From an uncultured Carboxylicivirga sp. (GTDB taxonomy: Bacteria; Bacteroidota; Bacteroidia; Bacteroidales; Marinilabiliaceae), in NCBI RefSeq assembly GCF_963668385.1, contig NZ_OY764327.1:3258501-3322500 (forward strand): a stretch of 64,000 bases of DNA, in the 5' to 3' direction. How positions within the stretch are numbered: position 1 is the stretch's first letter; each line of letters starts with the position of its first letter. The position numbers and the translations under genes are program-made. The notes beneath the pieces are model-generated. The model worked only from the letters and a program-made list of their open reading frames with translations. It did no database searches and was not told the DNA's origin. Positions 19,272-29,644 of the stretch are shown piece by piece.

Positions 19272-21407
19272 ATGAAGCAACCTATATTAATATTACTGTT
19301 TTTAATTCTCCCGATAAGAATGTTTTCTCAATCCTATCCTTTTCAAAACCCAAAATTGGATACCGAAAAGAGGATTGATAATCTACTATCGTTAATGACG
19401 CTAGAAGAAAAGATTGTTTGTTTAAGCACTAATCCATCTGTTCCACGATTGGGATTAGAGGCAACGAGTCATGTAGAAGGATTGCACGGACTGGCGATGG
19501 GAGAGCCGGGAGGTTGGGGCAAAGATAATCCTGTACCCACAACCACATTTCCCCAATCTTATGGAATGGGACAAACCTGGGATACTACCCTGATGTGGCA
19601 AATGGGGGAAATTGAAGGATACGAAGTCCGTTATATGGCTCAATCGCCCAAATACAAAAGGGGAGGTTTGGTGGTTCGGGCTCCTAATGCCGATTTAGGT
19701 CGCGATCCTCGTTGGGGCAGAACAGAAGAATGCTACGGCGAAGATCCGTTTTTGGTCGGAACCATGTCGGTGGCTTTTATAAAGGGATTGCAAGGACCGG
19801 ATGAGAATCATTGGCAAGTAGCCTCATTAATGAAACATTTTTTGGCTAATAGTAACGAGGATAGCCGAACCTGGTCGACTTCCAACTTTAACGAACGTCA
19901 GTTACGCGAATATTATGCATTGCCTTTTCAAATGGGAGTAGAAGATGGTGGCTCTCGTGCATATATGGCTGCTTACAATAAGGTGAACGAAGTGGCTATG
20001 ATGGTTAGTCCTTTGCTAAAGGAATTAACCGTTGACGAGTGGGGGCAAAACGGAATTATCTGTACCGATGGTGGTGCTTTGAAGTTATTGATCTCAGATC
20101 ATAAATATTACGATTCCATTGAGATGGGAGCTTCCATGGCGGTTAAGTTTGGTATCAACCAGTTTTTAGATGATTATAAAGATGCCATAACCAATGGTGT
20201 TGAAAAAGGCTTTGTATCGAAAGATGAAATTGATGAGGTTTTAAGAGGAGTTTTTCGGGTGATGATAAAGCTGGGTTTGCTGGATGATCAAAACAATAAT
20301 CCATATGCATCAATCGGCAGTAATAACGAAGCTGAACCATGGTTGAATGAAAAATCGAAGAAGGTTGTAAGAGAAGCTACTCAAAAATCTATTGTGTTAT
20401 TAAAGAACCAAAATTCAACCTTACCCATCAATAAAAAGAAAATAAATAAACTGGCAGTAATTGGTCAACTGGCTGATCAGGTATTGTTGGATTGGTACTC
20501 TGGTACTGCGCCATATCTAATTACTCCGTTACAAGGATTACAAGAGCATTTCGGAAAGAATATGGAAATTACCTATGTACCCGATTCTTTATTGAACGAT
20601 GCTCTTACTGCAGCTAAAGAAGCGGATATGGTTTTGGTTTTTGGAGGAAATCATCCAACAGGTGATGCAGGATGGGCTAAAGTAACCCGCGACAGCTATG
20701 GTAAAGAATCGGTGGATCGAAAATCCATCAACCTCGAAGATGAAGAATGGATTAAAAAGATATATGAGCAGAATCAGAACACAGCTTTAGTGTTGGTGAG
20801 CAGTTTCCCGTATGCCATTAACTGGTCCAATCATAATTTACCTGCAATTTTGCATATCACGCACAATAGTCAGGAGATGGGACATGCTTTGGCTGATGTA
20901 CTGGCAGGTGATTATAATCCTGCAGGTCGACTGGTACAGACATGGCCTATAAACATTGGACAATTGCCCGATTTGTTGGATTATAATATTTGGAATAATC
21001 GAACCTATATGTATTCAACCGAACCTCCGTTATATGCCTTTGGTTACGGCTTGAGTTATACTCAGTTTGATTATCAAAATCTGGATGTAAAGAAAGATGA
21101 TGATCAATTGTTGGTTTCGATTGATGTTGCCAATATTGGTAAGGTAGATGGTGATGAAGTTGTGCAGGTTTATGTTGCTTTTCCTGATTCCAAAGTAATC
21201 AGACCCATTAAAGCATTAAAAGGTTTCCAACGAGTTAATATCAAAAAAGGGAAAACAGAACGGATTGAAATACCTGTTAAATTAAAAGATCTTTGTTATT
21301 GGGATGAGGTTGCAAAACAGATGGTCTTGGAAAAAGGAACTATTACCGTTTTGGTTGGAAGTTCATCAGATAATATCAGACTAAAGAAAAATATTGAAAT
21401 AAACTAA
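19272..21407 (+). CDS. GH3 family glycoside hydrolase
   Basis: This 711-residue protein has a signal peptide (ending MFSQ) and the GH3 domain order: TIM barrel (about 30-340), alpha/beta sandwich (about 385-590), and a C-terminal fibronectin-III-like domain (about 630-705). The barrel has GLHGLAMGEPGGWG, RGGLVVRAPNADLGRDPRWGRTEECYGEDP and SLMKHFLANS. The nucleophile is Asp266 in IICTDGGAL. GH3 enzymes are retaining exo-enzymes, most often beta-glucosidases or beta-xylosidases, sometimes alpha-arabinofuranosidases. The acid/base of GH3 is poorly conserved and I do not assign it. Its likely role is periplasmic trimming of oligosaccharide backbones. Confidence 0.9.
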   Translation: MKQPILILLFLILPIRMFSQSYPFQNPKLDTEKRIDNLLSLMTLEEKIVCLSTNPSVPRLGLEATSHVEGLHGLAMGEPGGWGKDNPVPTTTFPQSYGMGQTWDTTLMWQMGEIEGYEVRYMAQSPKYKRGGLVVRAPNADLGRDPRWGRTEECYGEDPFLVGTMSVAFIKGLQGPDENHWQVASLMKHFLANSNEDSRTWSTSNFNERQLREYYALPFQMGVEDGGSRAYMAAYNKVNEVAMMVSPLLKELTVDEWGQNGIICTDGGALKLLISDHKYYDSIEMGASMAVKFGINQFLDDYKDAITNGVEKGFVSKDEIDEVLRGVFRVMIKLGLLDDQNNNPYASIGSNNEAEPWLNEKSKKVVREATQKSIVLLKNQNSTLPINKKKINKLAVIGQLADQVLLDWYSGTAPYLITPLQGLQEHFGKNMEITYVPDSLLNDALTAAKEADMVLVFGGNHPTGDAGWAKVTRDSYGKESVDRKSINLEDEEWIKKIYEQNQNTALVLVSSFPYAINWSNHNLPAILHITHNSQEMGHALADVLAGDYNPAGRLVQTWPINIGQLPDLLDYNIWNNRTYMYSTEPPLYAFGYGLSYTQFDYQNLDVKKDDDQLLVSIDVANIGKVDGDEVVQVYVAFPDSKVIRPIKALKGFQRVNIKKGKTERIEIPVKLKDLCYWDEVAKQMVLEKGTITVLVGSSSDNIRLKKNIEIN

Positions 21408-21409
21408 TA

Positions 21410-21634
21410 ATGCGAATCAATAGTTCAAATTGTTTTATAGCAAAGTTCAACCCACTTTCGGGGTTGTATCATTAGTCAAATAGTCACCTCGCGCTCCGCA
21501 CGAGGCTATTATTGTTAATGTCCTTTAGACATTTTCAAATCCTGAAAGGATTTAATATGAATAGCCACGGGTGGAACCCGTGGAATATGAACGTATGATA
21601 AAGGAACCCCAAAGTGGGTTCAACTGTTGATTCG
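21410..21634. repeat. Mobile-looking 225-bp hairpin element with terminal inverted repeats
   Basis: The left end ATGCGAATCAATAGTTCAA is complementary, with few mismatches, to the right end TTCAACTGTTGATTCG. Between them are six consecutive palindromes: CAACCC/GGGTTG, CCTCG/CGAGG, AATGTC/GACATT, AAATCC/GGATTT, CCACGGGT/ACCCGTGG and GAACCC/GGGTTC. It has no coding capacity. An almost full copy lies in the opposite orientation at 55945-56172, and an internally deleted copy at 38044-38171. It occupies the GH3-GH42 gap; the remainder to 21781 shows nothing else recognisable. Confidence 0.75.
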
Positions 21635-21781
21635 TTTCTTGTGTCAAAACAAGAATTGAAAATTGTGAATTCGATAAAAGGTATGCACAATGTGAACAAA
21701 TGAATAGCCTCCGCGGCTTGAGCGGTTTGTAATCTTTAAATGTGTTAGAATATATTGTTTAAAAAGGATAAACTAAATAGA

Positions 21782-23860
21782 ATGTTGAGAAAGATTTTGA
21801 GTCTGTTATTGATAGCTTTCATTGCAGGAAGCATCAATGCACAAGAATTTTTTAAGAAGAAAGATCTAATGTCGGTGGGGGTTTATTATTACCCTGAACA
21901 TTGGAATCCTGATCAATGGGAACGCGACATTAAAAACATTGCCGATCACGGATTTGAGTTTATCCACATGGCCGAATTTGCATGGGCTATGATGGAACCC
22001 GAGGAAGGTAAGTATGATTTTGCCTGGCTGGATGAAGTAATTGATTTAGCCAAAAAATATAAATTGAAAGTGATTTTAGGAACACCAACTCCTTGTCCGC
22101 CTGTTTGGATGGGTATTAAATATCCCGAAATCTATTTAATGGATGCCAACTATCAGCGCGAAGAGCATGGAGCTCGTGCTAATATGTCGCTTTCAAATCC
22201 GGTTGTTTTGGAAAAAACGCAGCAGATTGTGGCTGAAATGGCAAAGCGATACGGTAAAAATAAAACAGTAATTGGTTGGCAAATCGATAACGAACCCGAA
22301 GCCAAAGAAGATTACAGTCCATCGTCACAAAAGGCTTTTAAAGAATGGTTGAAAGAAAAATATACAACCGTTGAAGCATTAAATGATGCTTGGGGAACGC
22401 GTTTTTGGAGTCAGTTGTTTTCATCGTTTGATGAGGTACATATTTATAATGCTACTTCAGTAGGATGGTGGGGTGCAAATCCTATTGCTTTGCTTGACTT
22501 TAAGCGATATACAGCCGATACACAAGGTGCTTTTCTTGATTTTCAGGCTGAGGAATTACGTAAATACATTGAGCCTTCGCAGTATATCACCACCAATTAC
22601 GTGGCCAAAGGCGGACAGACAGATCCTCGAAGAAGTAACAAAATGGATTTTGCCTCTTTTACAGCTTATCCTAATTATGGAAGTAATAATCTGGGTGATT
22701 TAGGCTTTCGTTTAGGTGATAATACTGTTTTGATGTATGCCAACGATTATTATAAGTCGGTTGATGGAGTAACGGGAGTGATGGAATTGCAGCCGGGGCA
22801 GGTTAATTGGGCCAATCATAATTCATTGCTTCAGCCCGGAACGGTAAGAATGTGGTTGTGGCATTGCTTTGCGGGTGGAAGCTCTTACGCTTGTACTTAT
22901 CGTTATCGTCAGGTGTTGTATGGCTCAGAGCAATATCATCATGGCATTGTAACAACTGATGGTGTCACTTTAAGTCAGGGTGGCGAAGAATATGTGCAGG
23001 TGGTTAATGAAATGAAGCAGTTAAGAAAGCAATATTCATCAAAAGCTAAAACTCCTGAGATACTGAAAAAACGTAAAACAGCAGTGATGTGGTCGTTCGA
23101 TAATTTGTGGAATCTCGATCGTCAGCGTCAAACTTATCAGTGGAACACCTGGGGGCATATGCAGCGTTATCAGGGTATTTTACATTCGTTGGGTGCTCCA
23201 GTTTCGTTTATCACTGAAAACGACAATTTTGAAGACTATGAGTTTATTGTAGTACCAGCCTACGAAATGGTGGATGAGGCTTTGGTTGCCAAATGGACAA
23301 AGTATGTTGAAAAAGGTGGCAACTTGATTATTTCAACGCGTACCGGAGCAAAAGATAAAAATGCACATTTATGGGAAAGTAATCTTTCAGGAATAATGAA
23401 TGATTTGATTGGAGGAGAAATTGAGCAGTTTGATATGTTGCCCGGCGGCAGAACGGGTAATATTGTTGCAGGAGATAAAACCTACCAATGGAGTTCATGG
23501 GGAGATTTAATTAAGCCATATAAAGGAACAGATATGTTGGCATCGTATGATGATCAGTTTTATAAGGGCACTGCATGTGTGCTGAAGAAAAAAATTGGTA
23601 AAGGTACGGTATGGTACATTGGTGCTGAATCAACCGATGGTCAGTTGGAAAAAGATATCCTGAAAAGTGCTTATGAAGCAAATAATGTTGAGGTTGAAGA
23701 TTATCCCGAAGGTGTGTTTGTTGAATATCGTGATGGTTTTTGGGTGGCTGTTAATTACTCATCCGAAAATTATGAATTGAAATTAGATGAACAAACCAAC
23801 GTATTAATTGGTGAAAAAGTGGTGCCACCTGCTGGTGTGACTGTTTGGCAAGAAAAATAG
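21782..23860 (+). CDS. GH42 beta-galactosidase
   Basis: This 692-residue protein starts at the ATG that gives a clean signal peptide (MLRKILSLLLIAFIAGSINAQ); an upstream TTG adds nine unlikely residues. The barrel starts with GVYYYPEHWNPDQWERDI, typical of GH42. The acid/base is Glu171 in IDNEPEAKED and the nucleophile is Glu335 in VMELQPGQVNW. The trimerisation/glutaminase-like domain (about 440-600) and a small C-terminal beta domain follow. GH42 enzymes release galactose from beta-1,4-, beta-1,3- or beta-1,6-galactosides, often from plant galactans. The signal peptide places it in the periplasm, unlike many cytoplasmic GH42 enzymes. It ends at a clear terminator. Confidence 0.93.
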   Translation: MLRKILSLLLIAFIAGSINAQEFFKKKDLMSVGVYYYPEHWNPDQWERDIKNIADHGFEFIHMAEFAWAMMEPEEGKYDFAWLDEVIDLAKKYKLKVILGTPTPCPPVWMGIKYPEIYLMDANYQREEHGARANMSLSNPVVLEKTQQIVAEMAKRYGKNKTVIGWQIDNEPEAKEDYSPSSQKAFKEWLKEKYTTVEALNDAWGTRFWSQLFSSFDEVHIYNATSVGWWGANPIALLDFKRYTADTQGAFLDFQAEELRKYIEPSQYITTNYVAKGGQTDPRRSNKMDFASFTAYPNYGSNNLGDLGFRLGDNTVLMYANDYYKSVDGVTGVMELQPGQVNWANHNSLLQPGTVRMWLWHCFAGGSSYACTYRYRQVLYGSEQYHHGIVTTDGVTLSQGGEEYVQVVNEMKQLRKQYSSKAKTPEILKKRKTAVMWSFDNLWNLDRQRQTYQWNTWGHMQRYQGILHSLGAPVSFITENDNFEDYEFIVVPAYEMVDEALVAKWTKYVEKGGNLIISTRTGAKDKNAHLWESNLSGIMNDLIGGEIEQFDMLPGGRTGNIVAGDKTYQWSSWGDLIKPYKGTDMLASYDDQFYKGTACVLKKKIGKGTVWYIGAESTDGQLEKDILKSAYEANNVEVEDYPEGVFVEYRDGFWVAVNYSSENYELKLDEQTNVLIGEKVVPPAGVTVWQEK

Positions 23861-23895
23861 GTTTTTTTCATAGATAAATTAGTGATCAATTGAAG

Positions 23896-25195
<1,300 letters not shown>

Positions 25196-25211
25196 GATGA
25201 AAATATTGATG

Positions 25212-25258
25212 GAACGGTTCTTTTTTAACAATTTGCTATAAAGAACTGTTTCTTTTTA
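25212..25258 (+). terminator. Imperfect hairpin terminator after the esterase
   Basis: GGAACGGTTCTTT can pair imperfectly with AAAGAACTGTTTC, followed by a run of T. The stem contains mismatches. Confidence 0.4.
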
Positions 25259-25352
25259 TTTTCGGTCTTCCGTCATCGGTCTCCGATCTTTTAACTTTTG
25301 CATTTTGACTTTCTCCTTCTGCCTTCTGACTAATAACTAACAAACTGTGTTT

Positions 25353-26117
25353 TTACCATCCGCTTCTTAAACCATCATCTAAGGCTTGCTGATAATTTTC
25401 TACATCAAATTCATATAGATAAGGCGATTTATGTGCAACTCCCATTCTTTTTTCGTCCAATCGATTAAGTATATTGTACGATAATATTTTTCGCTGAAAA
25501 TTACGTCGGTCGAGCTGTTTACCCAAAATAGTTTCATAAAGCTTCTGAAGCTCGGGCATGGTAAATTTTTGAGGAAGCAACTTATGGCCAACTGGCGAAT
25601 AATTAAGTTGTATTCTTAATGCCTCTAACGCTCCTTTTATGATTTCGGCATGATCGATAATAATATCCTGTACTTCATCTACATTGACCCAAACACACCT
25701 AGTTGATAATTCATCGGGATTTGGATTCACCATTGTATACTCCACCAAAGCATAAAAGCCAATGGAAATAAACCGATCATTATAAAAAGATATGTCTATG
25801 CCTGGAGTAAGTGATTCAATAATAGAAATAGATGGATTGTTATCTGATCTTTGGGGAGAACTATATACCTTAAATTGTTTTAGGTAAATGTCATCTAGTC
25901 CGGTTCTCCATTTTAACATCCTCGAAGCAGCTTCTTCAATGGTTTCATCTTTTTTGACAAAACCACCGGGTAATGCATATTTTTTTATATCCTTTAATTC
26001 GAGTAATAAAACCTTTAGCTCATTCTCATGGAATCCAAAAATAACCGAGTCGATCGATATGTGCGATAGAAATTCGTGTGTATTATGATACGGGGTCTTC
26101 AAAAGCTTTTCTTGCAA
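25353..26117 (-). CDS. Nudix-like transcriptional regulator (NrtR/AraR type)
   Basis: This protein of about 254 residues has an N-terminal Nudix fold (about 20-150) and a C-terminal winged helix (about 170-235; RNFQRKILSYNILNRLDEKRMG). The Nudix box near residues 51-73 (GGFVKKDETIEEAASRM) lacks the REUxEE metal-binding glutamates, so hydrolysis is unlikely, which fits regulators of the NrtR/AraR group. It is a paralogue of the AraR-like protein at 45371-46063. No ATG is available near the N-terminus: TTG at 26117 is used here. TTG at 26102 is an alternative, and TATTTTTG, a -7-like element, overlaps the first TTG. It diverges from the GH3 gene at 26229 and probably controls it. Confidence 0.85.
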   Translation of the reverse strand: MQEKLLKTPYHNTHEFLSHISIDSVIFGFHENELKVLLLELKDIKKYALPGGFVKKDETIEEAASRMLKWRTGLDDIYLKQFKVYSSPQRSDNNPSISIIESLTPGIDISFYNDRFISIGFYALVEYTMVNPNPDELSTRCVWVNVDEVQDIIIDHAEIIKGALEALRIQLNYSPVGHKLLPQKFTMPELQKLYETILGKQLDRRNFQRKILSYNILNRLDEKRMGVAHKSPYLYEFDVENYQQALDDGLRSGW

Positions 26118-26142
26118 AAATAGGAAAATTTCAGTAAGTTAT

Positions 26143-26195
26143 TTTGATGATTTGTAATTTGTTATTATCATTGTGTAAACAAGACGCAATGATAA
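26143..26195 (+). promoter_or_regulatory. Promoter and overlapping operator-like inverted repeat for GH3
   Basis: TTTG at 26143-26146 and TATCATTG at 26166-26173 are 19 bases apart, as expected for a Bacteroidota -33/-7 promoter (one mismatch in the -7). A perfect 9-bp inverted repeat, TTATCATTG (26165-26173) and CAATGATAA (26187-26195), covers the -7 element. A repressor bound there would block the GH3 promoter; the divergent Nudix regulator is the obvious candidate. The pairing of this protein with this site is inference. Confidence 0.5.
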
Positions 26196-26228
26196 AGGCG
26201 CATTAGCTAAAAACTAAATCAAGAAATA

Positions 26229-28664
26229 ATGAAAAATCATCACCTGAAAAAAACGGCCATCATTCTATCTTCGGCTATTTTATCATTATTATTTATGAAT
26301 TGTAATACAATGGCAAAAGAGCAATCGCAAGACGAAAAGGCAGCCATGATTGTATCGAAAATGACTTTGGAGCAAAAAGCTCAGGTATTAATCGGAACCG
26401 GAATGTTTATGGATTTGCCTGATTCTGTTGCCAAACTTTTCTTTCCGGAAGAAAAGAAAGAAATTACCGATTCAGCCTATCAACAAATGGTGGATCATAT
26501 CCGTACTTATCTTCCTGGTGCAGCAGGGTTTTCAGGAGAATTTCCAGATTTAAATATTAGTTCTCAGGTATTGGCCGATGGCCCTGCAGGATTGCGTATT
26601 CAACCCACGCGAGAAGGTGATGATCAAACCTATTATTGTACAGCCTTTCCAATTGCAACCGTACTGGCTTCAACCTGGAATACTGATTTGATTTACAAAG
26701 TAGGTAAAGCCATGGGGAATGAAGTGTTGGAATATGGAGCAGATGTTTTGTTGGCGCCTGGTATGAATATCCAACGTGATCCTCTTTGTGGTCGTAACTT
26801 TGAATATTATTCAGAAGATCCTTTGGTGATAGGTAAAATGGCGGCAGCTATGGTTAATGGTGTTCAGTCTAATGGTGTTGGAACATCGATCAAACACTTT
26901 GCTGTAAATAATCAGGAAACCAATCGTTTGTCGGTTGATGTGGTAGTAAGTCAACGTGCCTTGCGCGAGATCTATCTGAAAGGTTTCGAAATTGCAGTTA
27001 AAGAAGCGCAGCCATGGACAGTGATGTCGTCATATAATAAAGTAAATGGAACCTATACTTCAGAGAGCAATGATTTATTAACTAAGATTCTGCGTGATGA
27101 TTGGGGATTTAAAGGTTATGTAATGACCGACTGGGGCGGTGGTAGTGATGTAGTTGCTCAGATGAAAGCCGGTAACGATATGATTATGCCAGGAACACCT
27201 GAGCAAATTGAGAGACTGCAAGAGGCTGTTAAAGAAGGACAGTTAGATGAGAAGGTATTGGACCAAAACCTAATTCGCATCTTTAAAATTATGTTCCAAT
27301 CACCTAAATTTAAAGGATATAAAAATAGTAATAAACCCGATTTAAAAGCACATGCACAAATAACCCGTCAGGCGGCAACCGAGGGTATGGTGTTGTTAGA
27401 AAATAAAGACAAAACACTTCCCCTTTCAATTAGTAATGCAGCTGTTTTCGGAACTACATCATATGATTTTATTGCCGGAGGAACGGGTAGTGGCGATGTA
27501 AATGAGGCTTATACTGTATCGTTGATGGAAGGATTATCAAATGGTAATATTGCCGTGAACGAGGAATTAGCAACTACTTACAAGGAGTATATTAGAAAAG
27601 AACAAGCCAAAGGCGAAAAATCAGATAACTGGCTGACTGTGTTGATGGGAGGAAAAGTGCCTGTTGCCGAGATGGAAGTAAGTGCTGTATTAGCAAAGAA
27701 AATGGCAGCTACCAACGAAATGGCTTTAATAACCATTGGTCGTAATTCAGGTGAAGGAGGCGACAGAGAGCCAGTTGAAGGAGATTTTTATCTGAATTCA
27801 ACAGAGAAAACAATGATCAAAACGGTATCAGATGCTTTTCATGCTGCAGGTAAAAAAGTGGTGGTTATTTTAAATGTGGGTGGAGTGATTGAAACTGCCT
27901 CGTGGAGTAAAATACCTGATGCTGTATTGTTAGCCTGGCAAGGTGGTCAAGAAGGTGGTAATTCGGTTGTGGATATTCTAACCGGAAAAGTAAACCCATC
28001 GGGTAAACTGGCCATTACATTTCCTGTTTCTTATGATGATACACCAACTCATACTACTTTTCCAGGACATGAAATTGAAGGAGAAGTGGATGATGCAGAA
28101 GATCTTTCGGGATTCTCATTTATGAAACGTGTGCCTTGGGAAGTATTTCACGAAGAAGATATTTACGTAGGATACCGTTATTACAATACATTTGATGTGG
28201 CGGTGGCTTATCCATTCGGATATGGACTTTCATACACTTCTTTTAAATATGATAATATCAAAACCGACAAAGATGTATTTGACGGAAAAATAACTGTTTC
28301 GGTTGATGTAGTTAATGCAGGTGAGGTTGCTGGTAAAGAAGCAGTGCAGGTTTATTTACACGCACCATCAGAAAAAATGGAGAAGCCCGAAGCTACTTTG
28401 GTTGACTTTGGAAAAACAGCATTGTTACAACCGGGTGAATCGCAAACATTATCTTTTGAAATTGATGAAAAAGATCTGGCTTCGTTTGATACAGAAAGCT
28501 CATCGTGGGTGGCTGAACCTGGTAATTATAAGTTATTAGTGGGTAGTTCAAGTCTTGATATTAGAGGAGCAAAAGATTTTAGTTTGCCTGAATTTAAGGT
28601 AGTAGAAAAAGTATCAGAAGCTATGAAGCCTGTACAAGCTTTGTCAAAGCTTTCGCAGAAATAG
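26229..28664 (+). CDS. GH3 family glycoside hydrolase, lipoprotein
   Basis: This 811-residue protein has a lipoprotein-like signal with Cys25 (LLFMNC). The GH3 barrel carries LADGPAGLRI, LLAPGMNIQRDPLCGRNFEYYSEDP and SIKHFAVNNQETNR, and the nucleophile is Asp301 in VMTDWGGGSD. The second domain (about 395-640) has the RNSGEGGDR motif typical of long GH3 beta-glucosidases. A fibronectin-III-like domain closes the protein (about 680-790). It differs clearly from the 711-residue GH3 at 19272, so the two probably act on different linkages. It is transcribed away from the Nudix-type regulator and ends at a good terminator, making it a single-gene unit. Confidence 0.92.
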   Translation: MKNHHLKKTAIILSSAILSLLFMNCNTMAKEQSQDEKAAMIVSKMTLEQKAQVLIGTGMFMDLPDSVAKLFFPEEKKEITDSAYQQMVDHIRTYLPGAAGFSGEFPDLNISSQVLADGPAGLRIQPTREGDDQTYYCTAFPIATVLASTWNTDLIYKVGKAMGNEVLEYGADVLLAPGMNIQRDPLCGRNFEYYSEDPLVIGKMAAAMVNGVQSNGVGTSIKHFAVNNQETNRLSVDVVVSQRALREIYLKGFEIAVKEAQPWTVMSSYNKVNGTYTSESNDLLTKILRDDWGFKGYVMTDWGGGSDVVAQMKAGNDMIMPGTPEQIERLQEAVKEGQLDEKVLDQNLIRIFKIMFQSPKFKGYKNSNKPDLKAHAQITRQAATEGMVLLENKDKTLPLSISNAAVFGTTSYDFIAGGTGSGDVNEAYTVSLMEGLSNGNIAVNEELATTYKEYIRKEQAKGEKSDNWLTVLMGGKVPVAEMEVSAVLAKKMAATNEMALITIGRNSGEGGDREPVEGDFYLNSTEKTMIKTVSDAFHAAGKKVVVILNVGGVIETASWSKIPDAVLLAWQGGQEGGNSVVDILTGKVNPSGKLAITFPVSYDDTPTHTTFPGHEIEGEVDDAEDLSGFSFMKRVPWEVFHEEDIYVGYRYYNTFDVAVAYPFGYGLSYTSFKYDNIKTDKDVFDGKITVSVDVVNAGEVAGKEAVQVYLHAPSEKMEKPEATLVDFGKTALLQPGESQTLSFEIDEKDLASFDTESSSWVAEPGNYKLLVGSSSLDIRGAKDFSLPEFKVVEKVSEAMKPVQALSKLSQK

Positions 28665-28761
28665 AAGGAAGAATTATTCGTTTTTTATTCATAATACTTA
28701 TTGCAACCTTATGTTGTAATACAAGTTACAATTAATTGATTTTGTTTTGGGTTAATGATGT

Positions 28762-28794
28762 AATGCGAGTGCCATTAGGGTACTCGCATTTTTT
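28762..28794 (+). terminator. Terminator after GH3 lipoprotein
   Basis: A 9-bp perfect stem (AATGCGAGT with ACTCGCATT) is followed by a T run. Confidence 0.8.
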
Positions 28795-28878
28795 AATTGC
28801 TGCAATTTTAGTTGTTTTTTGATAAGTAAATTTTGATTATAAATAGCACCGATAATAAACAATCTTGAAAATTGCATA

Positions 28879-28886
28879 TATCTTTG
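28879..28886 (+). promoter_or_regulatory. Putative -7 element of the YoaK-like gene
   Basis: TATCTTTG matches TAnnTTTG and lies 24 bases before the ATG at 28910. No clear -33 element is seen. Its position argues against a longer N-terminus for the gene. Confidence 0.45.
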
Positions 28887-28909
28887 CGCCCTCAAAATTT
28901 AAAGATAGC

Positions 28910-29644
28910 ATGTTTCAACATCAGGGTAAAACCCGAAGTAATCGTCATAATGTACATATTGCCATATTTCTATCGTTTATTGCAGGAGTGGTTAATATGT
29001 GTGGAATATTTGAATTAAATACTTTGGTAACCAACGTTACCGGTCATTTTGCATTGTTTGCCAATGGTATATTTACTTTTCATTATACAAAAGCACTTAC
29101 CTTATTAATCTATCTGAGTTCTTTCTTGACGGGGTCTTTCACTTCCGGTGTGATGATTGAGTGGATGATTGCCAAAAAGAAAATGAATATTTACGTTTTA
29201 CCAACAGTTCTTGAAGCATCTGTTTTATTGGCGGTACCATTTATAAAACTTTATTTTAAATCAGTGCCTAATGAGGCATTGGCAGCTTTGTTATTGATTG
29301 CAATGGGAATACAAAATGCTTTTGTGACCAAAATATCCAATGCCGTTGTCCGAACAACCCACCTAACGGGTTTATTTACTGATTTAGGAATTGAATTATC
29401 GCAATTGTTTTTTAAGCATAATAAGCATACTCAGGGTAAGAATATCTCAACCATAAAATTACGATTGAATATTATGACTTTTTTCTTCCTGGGAGTAATA
29501 ACGGGTGGTTTTGTCTATCATACAATTAAAATATATACTCTTATATTGGCTGCAGTTATTCTTTTAAGTGGATTAATTGCAGATGCATTGCATTTTAAGT
29601 ACGTGAAAAGATTGTTGAGAAGGTCAAAGGTGGATTTTTTATAA
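28910..29644 (+). CDS. YoaK family (DUF1275) membrane protein
   Basis: This 244-residue protein has about six hydrophobic helices and the family motifs FIAGVVNMCGIFELNTLVTNVTGHFALFANG at the start and AMGIQNAFVTKISNAVVRTTHLTGLFTDLGIELSQL in the middle (given as family pattern, residues about 20-50 and 125-160). DUF1275 proteins are widespread inner-membrane proteins of unknown function. I start at 28910 because the frame upstream overlaps a -7 promoter element. The stop codon overlaps, in a convergent arrangement, the stop codon of the LytTR regulator on the other strand. Confidence 0.85.
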   Translation: MFQHQGKTRSNRHNVHIAIFLSFIAGVVNMCGIFELNTLVTNVTGHFALFANGIFTFHYTKALTLLIYLSSFLTGSFTSGVMIEWMIAKKKMNIYVLPTVLEASVLLAVPFIKLYFKSVPNEALAALLLIAMGIQNAFVTKISNAVVRTTHLTGLFTDLGIELSQLFFKHNKHTQGKNISTIKLRLNIMTFFFLGVITGGFVYHTIKIYTLILAAVILLSGLIADALHFKYVKRLLRRSKVDFL

